Source: an uncultured Clostridia bacterium (GTDB lineage: Bacteria; Bacillota; Clostridia; Christensenellales; Borkfalkiaceae). From it: a stretch of DNA of 45,590 nt. This document shows, piece by piece, positions 15,768 to 23,757 of the stretch (the first letter of the stretch is position 1; each line of letters starts with the position of its first letter). A program made the position numbers and the translations under genes. The DNA lies in assembly GCA_944363555.1 (NCBI GenBank), contig CALVUL010000034.1:1-45590 (forward strand). Direction: 5' to 3'. The notes below the pieces were generated by a model that was not told the origin of the DNA, searched no databases, and saw only the letters and a list, made by a program, of their open reading frames with translations.

Positions 15768-15791
15768 ACACACTCCTTTTTTCGCTTTATT

Positions 15792-15821
15792 AGCATACCA
15801 TTTGCGCGGAGAAATTGTCAA
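15792..15821 (-). promoter_or_regulatory. Proximal natA promoter
   Basis: Minus-strand TTGACA (15821-15816), 18 bp, TATGCT (15797-15792), start near 15785, just ahead of AAGGAG. Confidence 0.6.
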
Positions 15822-15860
15822 GCGCGCGCATCATGTTTTTCCTTCCGCGCGCAATGTTAT

Positions 15861-15896
15861 GTGTACATTATATAATGTACACGTCTATTTTGTCAA
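15861..15896 (-). promoter_or_regulatory. Distal natA promoter overlapped by a perfect 22-bp palindrome
   Basis: Minus-strand TTGACA (15896-15891), 18 bp, TATAAT (15872-15867). The palindrome at 15861-15882 (half-site GTGTACATTAT, repeated as its exact reverse complement) covers the -10 box and the start. A related half-site, ATCATGTACA, lies at 15918-15927 in front of the divergent XRE gene. This is the expected form of a dimeric repressor operator. Confidence 0.7.
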
Positions 15897-15950
15897 ACAA
15901 AAAGCGCAATATAATATATCATGTACAGATAAGATATTTACAGGTGAGAT

Positions 15951-16154
15951 ATGAAATTGCGCATTCCGGAAATTCTGAAGGAAAAGAACAAAAGCAAATA
16001 CTGGCTGTATATTCAACTCGGGCTGAGTTATCAGAACTTCAACCGGCTGGTTTCGGGACAGACGAAATCCATTAAATTCGAAAATTTACAGGCGCTTTGC
16101 GACATCCTCGGCTGTACGCCCAACGATCTGTTTGAAGAATACTGCAAAAAATAA
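15951..16154 (+). CDS. Small XRE/Cro-type helix-turn-helix regulator
   Basis: 67 aa, a single Cro/CI helix-turn-helix domain and nothing else (MKLRIPEILKEKNKSKYWL, LSYQNFNRLVSGQ as recognition region, LCDILGCTPNDLFEEY). This resembles the YozG-like HTH family often found beside membrane proteins in Firmicutes. AGGTGA precedes the ATG. It is divergent from the NatAB-like exporter with 183 nt between the starts, and that space holds the 22-bp palindrome and a further half-site. It most likely represses both itself and natAB; the ligand is unknown. Confidence 0.85.
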   Translation: MKLRIPEILKEKNKSKYWLYIQLGLSYQNFNRLVSGQTKSIKFENLQALCDILGCTPNDLFEEYCKK

Positions 16155-16162
16155 AACCGGCG

Positions 16163-16837
16163 TTACGGTGCGATATACGCTTCCAAGCGGAAAATGGGCT
16201 TGCCGTAAAGGACGAATTTTTCCTCGTATTCCGTGGCGATGTTTTCCGCAAAACCGCTTTTATGCAGATCGAGGGATACGTTTTTCACGGCAAAACCGTT
16301 TGCGGTGAAACTTTCCAAAGAATACTCGAAAAGGCGGGCGGCGTCGGTCTTGAACCAGATCTCCCCTTCGGGTCCGAGCAGTTCGCGGTAAAGCGCTAAA
16401 AAGCGCGGGCTCGTGAGCCGGCGGTTGGCGTAGGTGTTCTTCGGGTAGGGACAGGGAAAATTCAGATAGATGCGATCGAGGGAATGCGCCGGCAGAAAAC
16501 AATCGGCGTTTTCCGCGCTGAGATTGAGAAAAACGACGTTTTTCAACCCCGCGGCTTTCGCCTTTTCCGCCGCGCCCACGATGACGTTGGAAAGTTTTTC
16601 CACGGCGATGAAATTCTTTTCGGGGAAGCGCGCCGCCGTTTTTGCAATGAATTTGCCCCGCCCGCAGCCGATTTCCGCCTCCACGGGGTTTTCGTTGCCG
16701 AACAGGCGGGAAAGATCGAAAAGCGAGGTCTTTTCTTCTTTGCTCAGTTTATAAAATTCGCGGCTTTCCAGCACGTGCAAAATATCGCCCGCGGCGGACA
16801 GCCGTTCATCCAGATGTTTCTTCCTGCGCATTCTCAT
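16163..16837 (-). CDS. trmB: tRNA (guanine-N7-)-methyltransferase
   Basis: 224 aa. It methylates guanine 46 in the tRNA variable loop using S-adenosylmethionine. The SAM motif is VEAEIGCGRGKFIAKTA, the next acidic motif is FIAVEKLSN, and the family-specific catalytic segment is IYLNFPCPYPKNTYANRRL with TSPRFL. In canonical TrmB the segment reads NFPDPWPK; here Asp is replaced by Cys. No ribosome site precedes either of the two starts (ATG 16837 or ATG 16831); the -10 box ends 9 nt before the first, so the mRNA is leaderless or nearly so. It is convergent on the small XRE gene, with 8 nt between their ends. Confidence 0.92.
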   Translation of the reverse strand: MRMRRKKHLDERLSAAGDILHVLESREFYKLSKEEKTSLFDLSRLFGNENPVEAEIGCGRGKFIAKTAARFPEKNFIAVEKLSNVIVGAAEKAKAAGLKNVVFLNLSAENADCFLPAHSLDRIYLNFPCPYPKNTYANRRLTSPRFLALYRELLGPEGEIWFKTDAARLFEYSLESFTANGFAVKNVSLDLHKSGFAENIATEYEEKFVLYGKPIFRLEAYIAP

Positions 16838-16846
16838 AGCGGAAAT

Positions 16847-16875
16847 ATTTTAGCACAACGCGGCGGATTTTTCAA
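16847..16875 (-). promoter_or_regulatory. trmB promoter (nearly leaderless)
   Basis: Minus-strand TTGAAA (16875-16870), 17 bp, TAAAAT (16852-16847). Expected start near 16840, only about 2-3 nt before the first ATG. Confidence 0.7.
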
Positions 16876-16926
16876 GCGGGAAACGGGGATGAAACGGGGA
16901 ATTTTCGCGCGCACGGCGAAAATGCG

Positions 16927-16955
16927 TTGAAATTTTTTCCGGATTGTGGTAAACT
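16927..16955 (+). promoter_or_regulatory. Promoter of the SLOG-family gene
   Basis: TTGAAA (16927-16932), 17 bp, TAAACT (16950-16955). Transcript start near 16962; AAGGAG at 16984-16989 then ATG at 16997. Confidence 0.65.
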
Positions 16956-16996
16956 TACACTGAAAAGGCACATACTATACAAAAAGGAGTGTTTCT

Positions 16997-17566
16997 ATGA
17001 GAAAACTGGTATCGGTCATCGGCGACGCGGTCATCGAAAAGGACGGCGATAAATTCCGCGCCGCTTTCAACATGGGCAAAGCGCTGGTGGACAGCGGCTA
17101 CCGCGTACAATCGGGCGGCATGGGCGGCGTGATGGAAGCGGCGTTCATGGGCGCGCGTTCTTCAAAAAAATACCGCGAAGGCGACACGGTGGCGCTCGTC
17201 CCCTCCTTCGACGTCAACGAGGCGAATCAATACGCCGACATCGTGATCCCCACGGGGCTCGACATGATGAGAAACGCCCTCGTGGCGAACGCTTCCGCCG
17301 TGGTGGCGGTGGGCGGCGGCGCGGGCACGCTTTCGGAAATGGCGCTGGCTTGGTCTTTAAAACGGCTGATCCTCGCTTTTAGGAACGTGGACGGCTGGAG
17401 CGGCAAACTTGCCGATACGCGCCTCGATCATCGCATCCGCTATCCCTTCGAGGACAAAGTGTTCGGCGTGGAAACCGCCGAACAGGCGATAAAAATAATC
17501 AACGAAAAGATCGATCTTTATAAGGATTACCATAAGGGCATCAAAATGCTCGATCTAAACGGCTGA
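16997..17566 (+). CDS. SLOG-domain (TIGR00725-type, LOG-like) protein
   Basis: 189 aa Rossmann-like protein of the SLOG superfamily. GGMGGVMEAAFMGAR (residues ~36-50) and VGGGAGTLSEMALAW (~109-123) are the paired glycine motifs; the second corresponds to the PGGxGTxxE nucleotide-binding motif of cytokinin-riboside phosphoribohydrolases, here with Gly-Gly-Ala in place of Gly-Gly-x. It may bind a nucleotide or nucleoside monophosphate. It is monocistronic, between its own promoter and a shared bidirectional terminator. Exact activity not determined; earlier annotation of such proteins as lysine decarboxylases is wrong for the family. Confidence 0.85.
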   Translation: MRKLVSVIGDAVIEKDGDKFRAAFNMGKALVDSGYRVQSGGMGGVMEAAFMGARSSKKYREGDTVALVPSFDVNEANQYADIVIPTGLDMMRNALVANASAVVAVGGGAGTLSEMALAWSLKRLILAFRNVDGWSGKLADTRLDHRIRYPFEDKVFGVETAEQAIKIINEKIDLYKDYHKGIKMLDLNG

Positions 17567-17570
17567 CATA

Positions 17571-17617
17571 AAAACAGCGCGGGCGGCAAAAATTGCCGCC
17601 CGCGCTGTTTTTTTACC
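17571..17617. terminator. Bidirectional terminator between the SLOG gene and aroQ
   Basis: A 19-bp stem (17571-17589 with 17593-17611), core CAGCGCGGGCGGCAA, loop AAA, flanked by A5 and T7, so it ends the plus-strand SLOG transcript and the minus-strand aromatic operon. Confidence 0.93.
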
Positions 17618-18041
17618 TGTTTTCCGCCAAAAAATCCATCGCCTCGGCATAACCAGCAAAGCCCTTGCCGCAGATCGTCTTTTTCGCAACGAGGGAAATA
17701 TACGAAACGCGGCGGAATTCCTCCCGCGCGTAAATATCCGTCAGATGCACTTCCGCGGCGGGGATGCTCACCGCCTTCAACGCGTCCAAGATCGCCACGG
17801 AAGTATGCGTATACGCCCCCGCGTTGATGACGATGCCGTCGTATTTCCGATAGGCTTTCTGAATGGCGGTAACGATCGCGCCTTCGCCGTTCGACTGAAA
17901 GCACTTTACCTTGTATCCCTTTTTCTTCGCATGCGCGCGGATATAGCGGACGAGCGCGGCGTAATCCTCGCTGCCGTAAAGGTTCTTTTCCCGAATGCCG
18001 AGCATGTTGAGATTGACGCCGTTGATCACGAGAATTTTCAT
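17613..18041 (-). CDS. aroQ: 3-dehydroquinate dehydratase, type II
   Basis: 142 aa, typical of the dodecameric type II enzyme that removes water from 3-dehydroquinate. Motifs: ILVINGVNLNMLGIRE with the catalytic loop and Tyr in NLYGS, FQSNGEGAIV, INAGAYTHTSVAI (the catalytic His region is EVHLTD with His102-like). It is the last gene of the aromatic operon; its ATG overlaps the aroE-aroK stop (ATGA, 18038-18041) and the bidirectional terminator follows directly. Confidence 0.96.
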   Translation of the reverse strand: MKILVINGVNLNMLGIREKNLYGSEDYAALVRYIRAHAKKKGYKVKCFQSNGEGAIVTAIQKAYRKYDGIVINAGAYTHTSVAILDALKAVSIPAAEVHLTDIYAREEFRRVSYISLVAKKTICGKGFAGYAEAMDFLAENR

Positions 18042-19270
18042 ACTTCCTCCTTAGAAAACGCGTTTAAGACGGCGTTTACCGCGCTTTGCGGATCTTTATC
18101 GTTTTCGATGACGAAATCCGCCGCGCCCTCGTACAGCGCGCGCCGCTCTTCGTAAAGTTTTTCCACCGTTTCGCGGTCTTTGGAAAGCGGCCTGCCTTTG
18201 AGCGCGAGCAGGCTTGTCGGGCGGCGGAGATAAAAAATCACGCCGTTGCGTTTCAGCGCGGAAACGTTTCTTCCGTCCTTTACCGCGCCGCCGCCGGTGG
18301 AAACGACCGCGCCGCTCTTCTTCGCCAGATCTTCGACGGCCGCGCGTTCCGCCGCGCGGAAGGCTTCTTCCCCGCCGCGCGCGAAGATCTCCTCGATTTC
18401 CCTGCCCGCCGCCTTTACGATCTCCTCGTCGCTGTCGAAAAACGGGCGGCCGAGCGCGGCGGCGACCGCTTTGCCGACGGCGCTCTTTCCCGCCCCGGGC
18501 ATCCCGATCAAGACGATGTTTTCGCATTCCCTTTGCAACTTCGCCGCAACGCGGAGGACGGCTTCTTCGCCTATCCTGCCGCCGCCGAAGAGTTCCCGCG
18601 CCCGCGCCGCCTGCGCCACGAGCATATAAAGCCCGCCCGCCGCCGGCACGCCAAGAGACTGCGCCTGCAAAACGAAATTCGTGCGCAGGGGATGATAGAC
18701 GACGTCCAGCGCGCCCGAAAGATCGGGAAACCGCGATAAATCGACGATCGTTTCCCCGTCGTTCGGGTACATCCCCGCGGGCGTGGTGTTGACGACGATC
18801 TCCGTTTCCGTTCTGTCGTAAACGTTGTTGTAATTGCATCCGCCGGAGCGCGAAACCTTGTAAACGCTCTTCGCGCCCGCGTCCAGACACACCGTTTCCG
18901 CCGTGCGGCTCGTGCCGCCCGTGCCCAGAATACAAACGTTTTTGCCCTTGAAATCCACGCCCGCTTTCGCCGCGAGGGCGGAAAAACCGTAATAATCGGT
19001 ATTGTCTCCGTAAAGGACGCCGCCGCGGTTCACCACGGTGTTGATCGCGCCGATCCTCCGCGCCAGCGGGGAAACCTCGTCCACGAGCGACATCGCGGTT
19101 CTTTTATAGGGAATGGTTACGTTGATCCCGCGGAATTCCCGCTTTGCAAAAAAGGTTTTCAACGCTTCGGGCGCGATCTCTTTCAGGGCGTAATCCCCGC
19201 CGCCGAAGGCTTTGTGAATGGCTGCGGAATAACTATGCCCCAACTTTTCGCCGATCAGATATTCTTTCAT
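18038..19270 (-). CDS. aroE-aroK: Fused shikimate dehydrogenase - shikimate kinase
   Basis: 410 aa from the ATG at 19270, which overlaps the pheA stop by one base (TGATG); a TTG one codon earlier is possible. Residues 1-~245 are shikimate dehydrogenase: GHSYSAAIH (shikimate-binding Ser), NVTIPYK (catalytic Lys56), NTDYYG (Asp92), LGTGGTSR (NADP-binding, 115-122). Residues ~250-410 are shikimate kinase: GMPGAGKS P-loop (256-263), DSD (279-281), TGGG (325-328), GRPLS lid (359-363). The fusion performs two consecutive steps, dehydroshikimate to shikimate to shikimate-3-phosphate. Both active sites look intact. Separate genes are the norm, though fusions in this pathway recur in many lineages. 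Confidence 0.95.
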   Translation of the reverse strand: MKEYLIGEKLGHSYSAAIHKAFGGGDYALKEIAPEALKTFFAKREFRGINVTIPYKRTAMSLVDEVSPLARRIGAINTVVNRGGVLYGDNTDYYGFSALAAKAGVDFKGKNVCILGTGGTSRTAETVCLDAGAKSVYKVSRSGGCNYNNVYDRTETEIVVNTTPAGMYPNDGETIVDLSRFPDLSGALDVVYHPLRTNFVLQAQSLGVPAAGGLYMLVAQAARARELFGGGRIGEEAVLRVAAKLQRECENIVLIGMPGAGKSAVGKAVAAALGRPFFDSDEEIVKAAGREIEEIFARGGEEAFRAAERAAVEDLAKKSGAVVSTGGGAVKDGRNVSALKRNGVIFYLRRPTSLLALKGRPLSKDRETVEKLYEERRALYEGAADFVIENDKDPQSAVNAVLNAFSKEEV

Positions 19271-20409
19271 CAAAGTTCCGAATACGCGCCGAGGAACACG
19301 AACCGCTCCAGAGAAGAGGAAAGTTCGCTCATCAGTTTGAGCACGCCTTCCTTATGGATCTCCGCCTCGATATCGAAATAGAACATGAACTCGAAATCGC
19401 TGCCGACGATGGGGCGGGATTCCAACTTGGACAAGTTCAGCCCCAGAGCGTTGAATTTGCTCATCACGCTGTACAGCGCGCCGGGGCGGTGAGGCAGGGT
19501 GAGCATCAGACTGATCTTGTTCGCGCCGGCGTAGATCTCCGGTTCCTTGGAAATGCAGATAAAGCGCGTATAGTTGTTTTCGCTGTTCTGCACCTTGCGG
19601 GAAAGCACTTTCAGATTGTAAAGTTCCGCGCAGTTGGCGGAAGAGATTGCAGCCACGTCCCTTCTGTCGCTCTCGGCTACGATCTTCGCCGCCGCGGCGG
19701 TGTTTTCGCACACGTTGATCTTCACGTCGGGATGCGCCTTCAAATAGCCGCTGCACTGTCCCAGCGCCTGTTCGTGGGAATAAATTTCCCTGATCGCGCC
19801 CTCCTGCACCCCTTCCTTTGCCAGCAGCACGTGCGATATGTGCAGTTTCACCGTGCGCACGATATAGAAATTGTGATTGAGCATCAGATCGTAAACGCCG
19901 TTGACCGACCCGTTGGAGGAATTTTCGATGGGCAGAACGCCGTATTTGCAAAGCCCCTTTTCCACGGCGGAAAACACCCCGTCCCAATGGCGGAAATAGA
20001 GGATGTTCGGCAGTTTGAACAACTTTTCCGCAGCGAGGGAGGAATACGCCCCCTCCACCCCCTGACACGCCACCGTGGCGCGTTCGGGGAAATCGGCTTT
20101 CTCCCCCGCGAGGGCGGCGCGCAGGGCGTCTTCCAGCGCGGAGGAAGAGGTGAGCGCGCTCTGATAGGAGCGGCTCAGTTCGAACATCGTGGAAAAGAGC
20201 ACGCGGGAATACGATTCGTATTTTTCCGGCACGCGGTCGGCGACTTTGTTGAGCACTTCCCGCTCCCGCGCGGGGCTGTACACGGGGATGTTGTTTTTCT
20301 TTTTGACGGCGGTAACTTCCTCGACCGCGTCCATCCGTTCGGCGAAGAGATCGGCGATCTTTTCGTCGATGCCGTCGATCTTTTCGCGTACTGTTTTCAA
20401 TTCTTCCAT
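19270..20409 (-). CDS. pheA: Bifunctional chorismate mutase / prephenate dehydratase
   Basis: 379 aa. Residues 1-~90 form an AroQ-type chorismate mutase (VREKIDGIDEKIADLFAERM, VKKKNNIPVYSPAREREVL). Residues ~110-285 are the prephenate dehydratase (ACQGVEGAYSSLAAEKLF, VLPIENSSNGSV, and YTRFICIS with the catalytic TRF). Residues ~298-375 are an ACT domain (LPHRPGALYSVMSKF, LSKLESRPIVGSDFEFMFYFD), the usual phenylalanine sensor with its ESRP motif. So the enzyme makes phenylpyruvate and should be feedback inhibited by Phe. GAGAGG precedes the ATG, 21 nt after aroC. Confidence 0.96.
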   Translation of the reverse strand: MEELKTVREKIDGIDEKIADLFAERMDAVEEVTAVKKKNNIPVYSPAREREVLNKVADRVPEKYESYSRVLFSTMFELSRSYQSALTSSSALEDALRAALAGEKADFPERATVACQGVEGAYSSLAAEKLFKLPNILYFRHWDGVFSAVEKGLCKYGVLPIENSSNGSVNGVYDLMLNHNFYIVRTVKLHISHVLLAKEGVQEGAIREIYSHEQALGQCSGYLKAHPDVKINVCENTAAAAKIVAESDRRDVAAISSANCAELYNLKVLSRKVQNSENNYTRFICISKEPEIYAGANKISLMLTLPHRPGALYSVMSKFNALGLNLSKLESRPIVGSDFEFMFYFDIEAEIHKEGVLKLMSELSSSLERFVFLGAYSEL

Positions 20410-20430
20410 TTTTTTACCTCTCGTTTGTTT

Positions 20431-21522
20431 TTATTTGGCGTTCAGCGCGTCCTTCTTCGCGCCGAGCAGCAGATCGAGCGCCGTCAGGCAAGCCACGGCC
20501 TCCACCACGGGCACGGCGCGCACGACGATGCACGGATCGTGCCTGCCGCGAATGAGCAGGCTGCAATTTTCCTCTTTTTCCAGATCGACGGTGTCCTGCG
20601 GGCGGAAGATCGACGCCGTCGGTTTGAACGCCGCGCGGAACACCACGGGCATGCCGTTCGCAATACCGCCGTTCACGCCCCCCGCGTTGTTGGTCTTGGT
20701 TTTTACCGCGCCGTTGTCCCAATAAAAGGCGTCGTTGTTTTCCGAACCGCGCAGCGCCGCCCCCGCGAACCCGCTGCCGAACTCCACCCCCTTGACGGCG
20801 GGGATGCCGAACAGGTTCGCCGCAAAGCGGTTTTCCACCCCGTCGAACATCGGTTCGCCCAGCCCCGCGGGGAGATCGATCACGGCGCATTCCACCACGC
20901 CGCCCACGCTGTCGCATTCGCTTTTCGCGGATAAAATTTCCGCCTTCATCCTTTCCGCCGCTTCGGCGGAAAGGGCGGGAAAATCCGTCGGATAAACGAA
21001 ATCTTCTCTCCGCACCCGTACGGGATCGAAGGCGGCGTCCTTCACTTTGCCGATCTGCAGGGCGTGCGCGCCGACAAAAACGCCGAAATTTTCCAGAATC
21101 TGCTTGGCAACGCCGCCCGCCGCGCAGAGCGCCGCCGTCAGCCTGCCGGAAAAATGCCCGCCGCCGCGGTAATCCCGCCAGCCGTATTTCGCATAAGACG
21201 TATAATCGGCGTGGGACGGGCGGGGGCGCTTATCGATCTCCGCATAATCGGAAGAGCGCACGTCCCCGTTTTTAATGAACAGCGCGAGGGGCGCGCCGCA
21301 GGTCTTCCCTTCAAACAGCCCGCTGACGATCTCGATCCTGTCTTCTTCCCTGCGGGCGGTGGAAAGGCCGTCCTTCGCCCGCCGCCTGTCGGCGAACGCC
21401 TGCAATTGAGCCGTATCGACGGCGTAGCCGGCGGGCAGCCCGTCGACCACCGCGCCGATCGCCGCGGAATGCGACTGCCCGAAAACGCTCACTTTCAGAT
21501 TTTTACCGAAATCAGAGGACAT
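20431..21522 (-). CDS. aroC: Chorismate synthase
   Basis: 363 aa from ATG 21522, which has GGGAGGG upstream; the frame extends 11 codons more, but SSDFGKNLKVSVFGQSHS is the true family N-terminus. It converts EPSP to chorismate with reduced FMN. Signatures: GQSHSAAIGAVVDGLPAG, RPRPSHADYTSYAKYGWRDYRGGGHFSGRLTA and FGIPAVKGVEFGSGF. The start overlaps the aroA stop by 11 bp. In the family consensus GGGRSSARET; here GGGHFSGRLT, a variant I associate with clostridial enzymes. Confidence 0.96.
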   Translation of the reverse strand: MSSDFGKNLKVSVFGQSHSAAIGAVVDGLPAGYAVDTAQLQAFADRRRAKDGLSTARREEDRIEIVSGLFEGKTCGAPLALFIKNGDVRSSDYAEIDKRPRPSHADYTSYAKYGWRDYRGGGHFSGRLTAALCAAGGVAKQILENFGVFVGAHALQIGKVKDAAFDPVRVRREDFVYPTDFPALSAEAAERMKAEILSAKSECDSVGGVVECAVIDLPAGLGEPMFDGVENRFAANLFGIPAVKGVEFGSGFAGAALRGSENNDAFYWDNGAVKTKTNNAGGVNGGIANGMPVVFRAAFKPTASIFRPQDTVDLEKEENCSLLIRGRHDPCIVVRAVPVVEAVACLTALDLLLGAKKDALNAK

Positions 21523-22711
21523 CGAACTTCCCTCCCAGTCTTTTGAATTCTTCAAAGAACGCGGGGTAGGATTTTTCCACCGCCTCCGCGCCGAGAATCT
21601 CCACCGCGCCCGCCGCTTTCGTGGCGGCGATCGCCATGCTCATCACGATCCTGTGGTCGTTGAACCCGTCGACCCTGCCGCCCGTCAGCCCGCCCGTGCC
21701 GTCGATGATCAGCCCGTCGTCCGTTTCCCGCACCCTGCCGCCGAGGGCGTTCAGATTCGCCGCCACGGCGTGCAGCCGGTCGCATTCTTTCAGCCTGAGC
21801 CGCGCGGCGTTTTTGATGACCGTGCGCCCCGTGGCGTACGCCGCCGCCACGCTGACGGCGGGCACCAGATCGGGAATGTTCCCCGCGTCGATCTCCGCGC
21901 CGCTGCTCCTGATCGACAGGAGCACGTCTTTGATAGCCGCGTCGCCTTGGGCGGAATTTTTATCCACCCCCCGCACCCGCACGAGGTTGCCGATGACGCT
22001 CGCCGTAATGAAAAACGCCGCGTTGGACCAGTCGCCTTCCACGGCGGCGTATGCGGGGGGCGCGTACGTCTGCCCGCCGCGCACGAAATACCCGCTTTCC
22101 CGCTTTTCGACTTCGACGCCGCTCTTTTTTAGGGCGCCGAGGGTCATTTCCACGTACGCCCCGCTTTCCAGCGGCGTCGTCAAAACGATCTCGCTGTCCC
22201 CTTGAAGCAGCGGCAGGGCGAAAAGCAGCCCCGTTATGTACTGTGAACTGACGTCCCCCCTGATGCGGAACGCGCCGCTTTGCAGTTTTCCGGAAATCGT
22301 CAGGGGCAGTTTGTCCGCGTCCGCCTTGACGCCCTTCAAAACGGAAAGCAGTTCGCCCACGGGGCGTTGGGGCAGCCTGCCCGACCCGATAAACGTCGCC
22401 TCGATGCCGAGCGCCGCCGCCACCGGCAGAAAAAAGCGCAGCGTGCTGCCGCTCTCCCCGCAGTCGAACACGGCTTTTTCCGCGCCCGCCGCGGGGGTGA
22501 TCTCGTATCCGCCCTCCGTTTTCCGCACGCCCCCGCCCGCCGCTTCGATGCAGCGCAGCGTCGCCTCGATGTCTTTCGAAAGGGCAGACAGCCCGACGAC
22601 GCTCTTTTCCTTTGCCAGCGCGGCGCACAGCAGCGCGCGGTGCGCCGCCGATTTGGAAGGCGGCGCGACGACGTCCCCGTCCAGCGTGCAGGGATAGATC
22701 TTTACGTTCAT
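21512..22711 (-). CDS. aroA: EPSP synthase (3-phosphoshikimate 1-carboxyvinyltransferase)
   Basis: 399 aa, a little shorter than the common ~430 aa. It joins PEP to shikimate-3-phosphate. Motifs: PPSKSAAHRALLCAALA (catalytic Lys and Ser), FDCGESGSTLRFFLPVAAALG (PEP-binding loop), GRLPQRP, DVSSQYITGLLFALPLL, and ECDRLHAVAANLNALG. The usual GNAGT loop reads CGESGSTLRF, a class II-like form with Ser following, which can be less sensitive to inhibitors acting at the PEP site, but this cannot be judged by sequence alone. It overlaps aroB by 4 bp (ATGA). Confidence 0.95.
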   Translation of the reverse strand: MNVKIYPCTLDGDVVAPPSKSAAHRALLCAALAKEKSVVGLSALSKDIEATLRCIEAAGGGVRKTEGGYEITPAAGAEKAVFDCGESGSTLRFFLPVAAALGIEATFIGSGRLPQRPVGELLSVLKGVKADADKLPLTISGKLQSGAFRIRGDVSSQYITGLLFALPLLQGDSEIVLTTPLESGAYVEMTLGALKKSGVEVEKRESGYFVRGGQTYAPPAYAAVEGDWSNAAFFITASVIGNLVRVRGVDKNSAQGDAAIKDVLLSIRSSGAEIDAGNIPDLVPAVSVAAAYATGRTVIKNAARLRLKECDRLHAVAANLNALGGRVRETDDGLIIDGTGGLTGGRVDGFNDHRIVMSMAIAATKAAGAVEILGAEAVEKSYPAFFEEFKRLGGKFDVL

Positions 22712-23757
22712 AACTCGGATAAAACCTCCTTTACCGTTTCCATCGGCGTCGGGCAGATTTCCGCTCTGCCGATCCTTTTCGGCAGGATCAAATTGATTTT
22801 ATCCCCCGCGCGCTTTTTATCGTGCGCCATAGCGGGGAACAGTTCCGCCCCCGTAAACGGGCATTCCGCCGGCAGGCGGTAGCGCGCCAGCGCGTTTTTC
22901 AGCCGCACGGTTATATCTTTTTCTTCCGAAAAACCGATTTTTTCGGCATACCGGCAGGCAAAAAGCATGCCCGCCGCCACCCCTTCGCCGTGGCTTACGG
23001 TAAAACCGCTCAGTTTTTCGATCGCGTGCCCGAAGGTGTGCCCGAAATTGAGGAGCATGCGCTCGCCCGTGTCGAACTCGTCCTTTTTCACGACCGCGGC
23101 CTTGGCGCGCACGCTCGTTTCCACGACGGTTTCCGTATCGGCGCGCCCTTCTTCCAGCGCGGCGAAAAACGCCGCGTTGCCGATGACGCCGTATTTGATC
23201 GCCTCCGCCATACCCTCGGAAAACAGTTTTTCCGGCAGCGCGGAAAGGACGGCTGTATCGCACAGCACCAGCGCGGGCTGGTGAAACGCCCCCGCGAGGT
23301 TTTTGCCCGCCGGCAGATCCACCCCCGTTTTGCCGCCGACGGAGGAATCGACCGCCGCGAGCAGCGTGGTGGGGATCTGCACGAATTTCACGCCGCGAAG
23401 GTAGATTGCCGCGGCAAACCCGCACACGTCCCCCACGACGCCGCCGCCGAGGGCGACGAGCACGTCCGAACGGGTGATCTCCGCGGCGCACAGCGTCGAC
23501 AAAATCTTTTCGATTGTGGCGAGATTTTTATGCTCCTCCCCGTGCTCGAAAGCGAGGGTATACGGTTGAAACCCCGCGGCGAGGAGGGAGGCGCGCACCG
23601 CGCCGCCGTAGAGCGGCAGCACGACGTCGTCCGAAACGATGAACGCTTTCCTTGCCGCGACGCCCGCCGCCCGCATATACGCCCCCGCGTCTTTTAAGAT
23701 GTTTTCGCCGGCGACGACCTCGTAAGGCGCCGCCGTTTCAATCGGGATTCTTTTCAT
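22708..23757 (-). CDS. aroB: 3-dehydroquinate synthase
   Basis: 349 aa. NAD- and metal-dependent cyclisation of DAHP to 3-dehydroquinate. Visible: VALGGGVVGDVCGFAAAIYLRG, QIPTTLLAAVDSSVGGKTGVDLPAGKNLAGAFHQP (signature with metal-site Glu/His region) and LNFGHTFGHAIEKLSGFTVSHGEGVAAGM (metal-binding His residues). AGGA precedes the ATG, which lies 20 bp inside the end of tyrA. Confidence 0.97.
   Translation of the reverse strand: MKRIPIETAAPYEVVAGENILKDAGAYMRAAGVAARKAFIVSDDVVLPLYGGAVRASLLAAGFQPYTLAFEHGEEHKNLATIEKILSTLCAAEITRSDVLVALGGGVVGDVCGFAAAIYLRGVKFVQIPTTLLAAVDSSVGGKTGVDLPAGKNLAGAFHQPALVLCDTAVLSALPEKLFSEGMAEAIKYGVIGNAAFFAALEEGRADTETVVETSVRAKAAVVKKDEFDTGERMLLNFGHTFGHAIEKLSGFTVSHGEGVAAGMLFACRYAEKIGFSEEKDITVRLKNALARYRLPAECPFTGAELFPAMAHDKKRAGDKINLILPKRIGRAEICPTPMETVKEVLSEL

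Noticed and set aside
19144-20934. Long plus-strand frames (300-600 codons) across the aromatic operon and elsewhere
   Set aside because: High GC content leaves open frames opposite real genes; they show Arg/His/Ala-rich shadow composition and no motifs.
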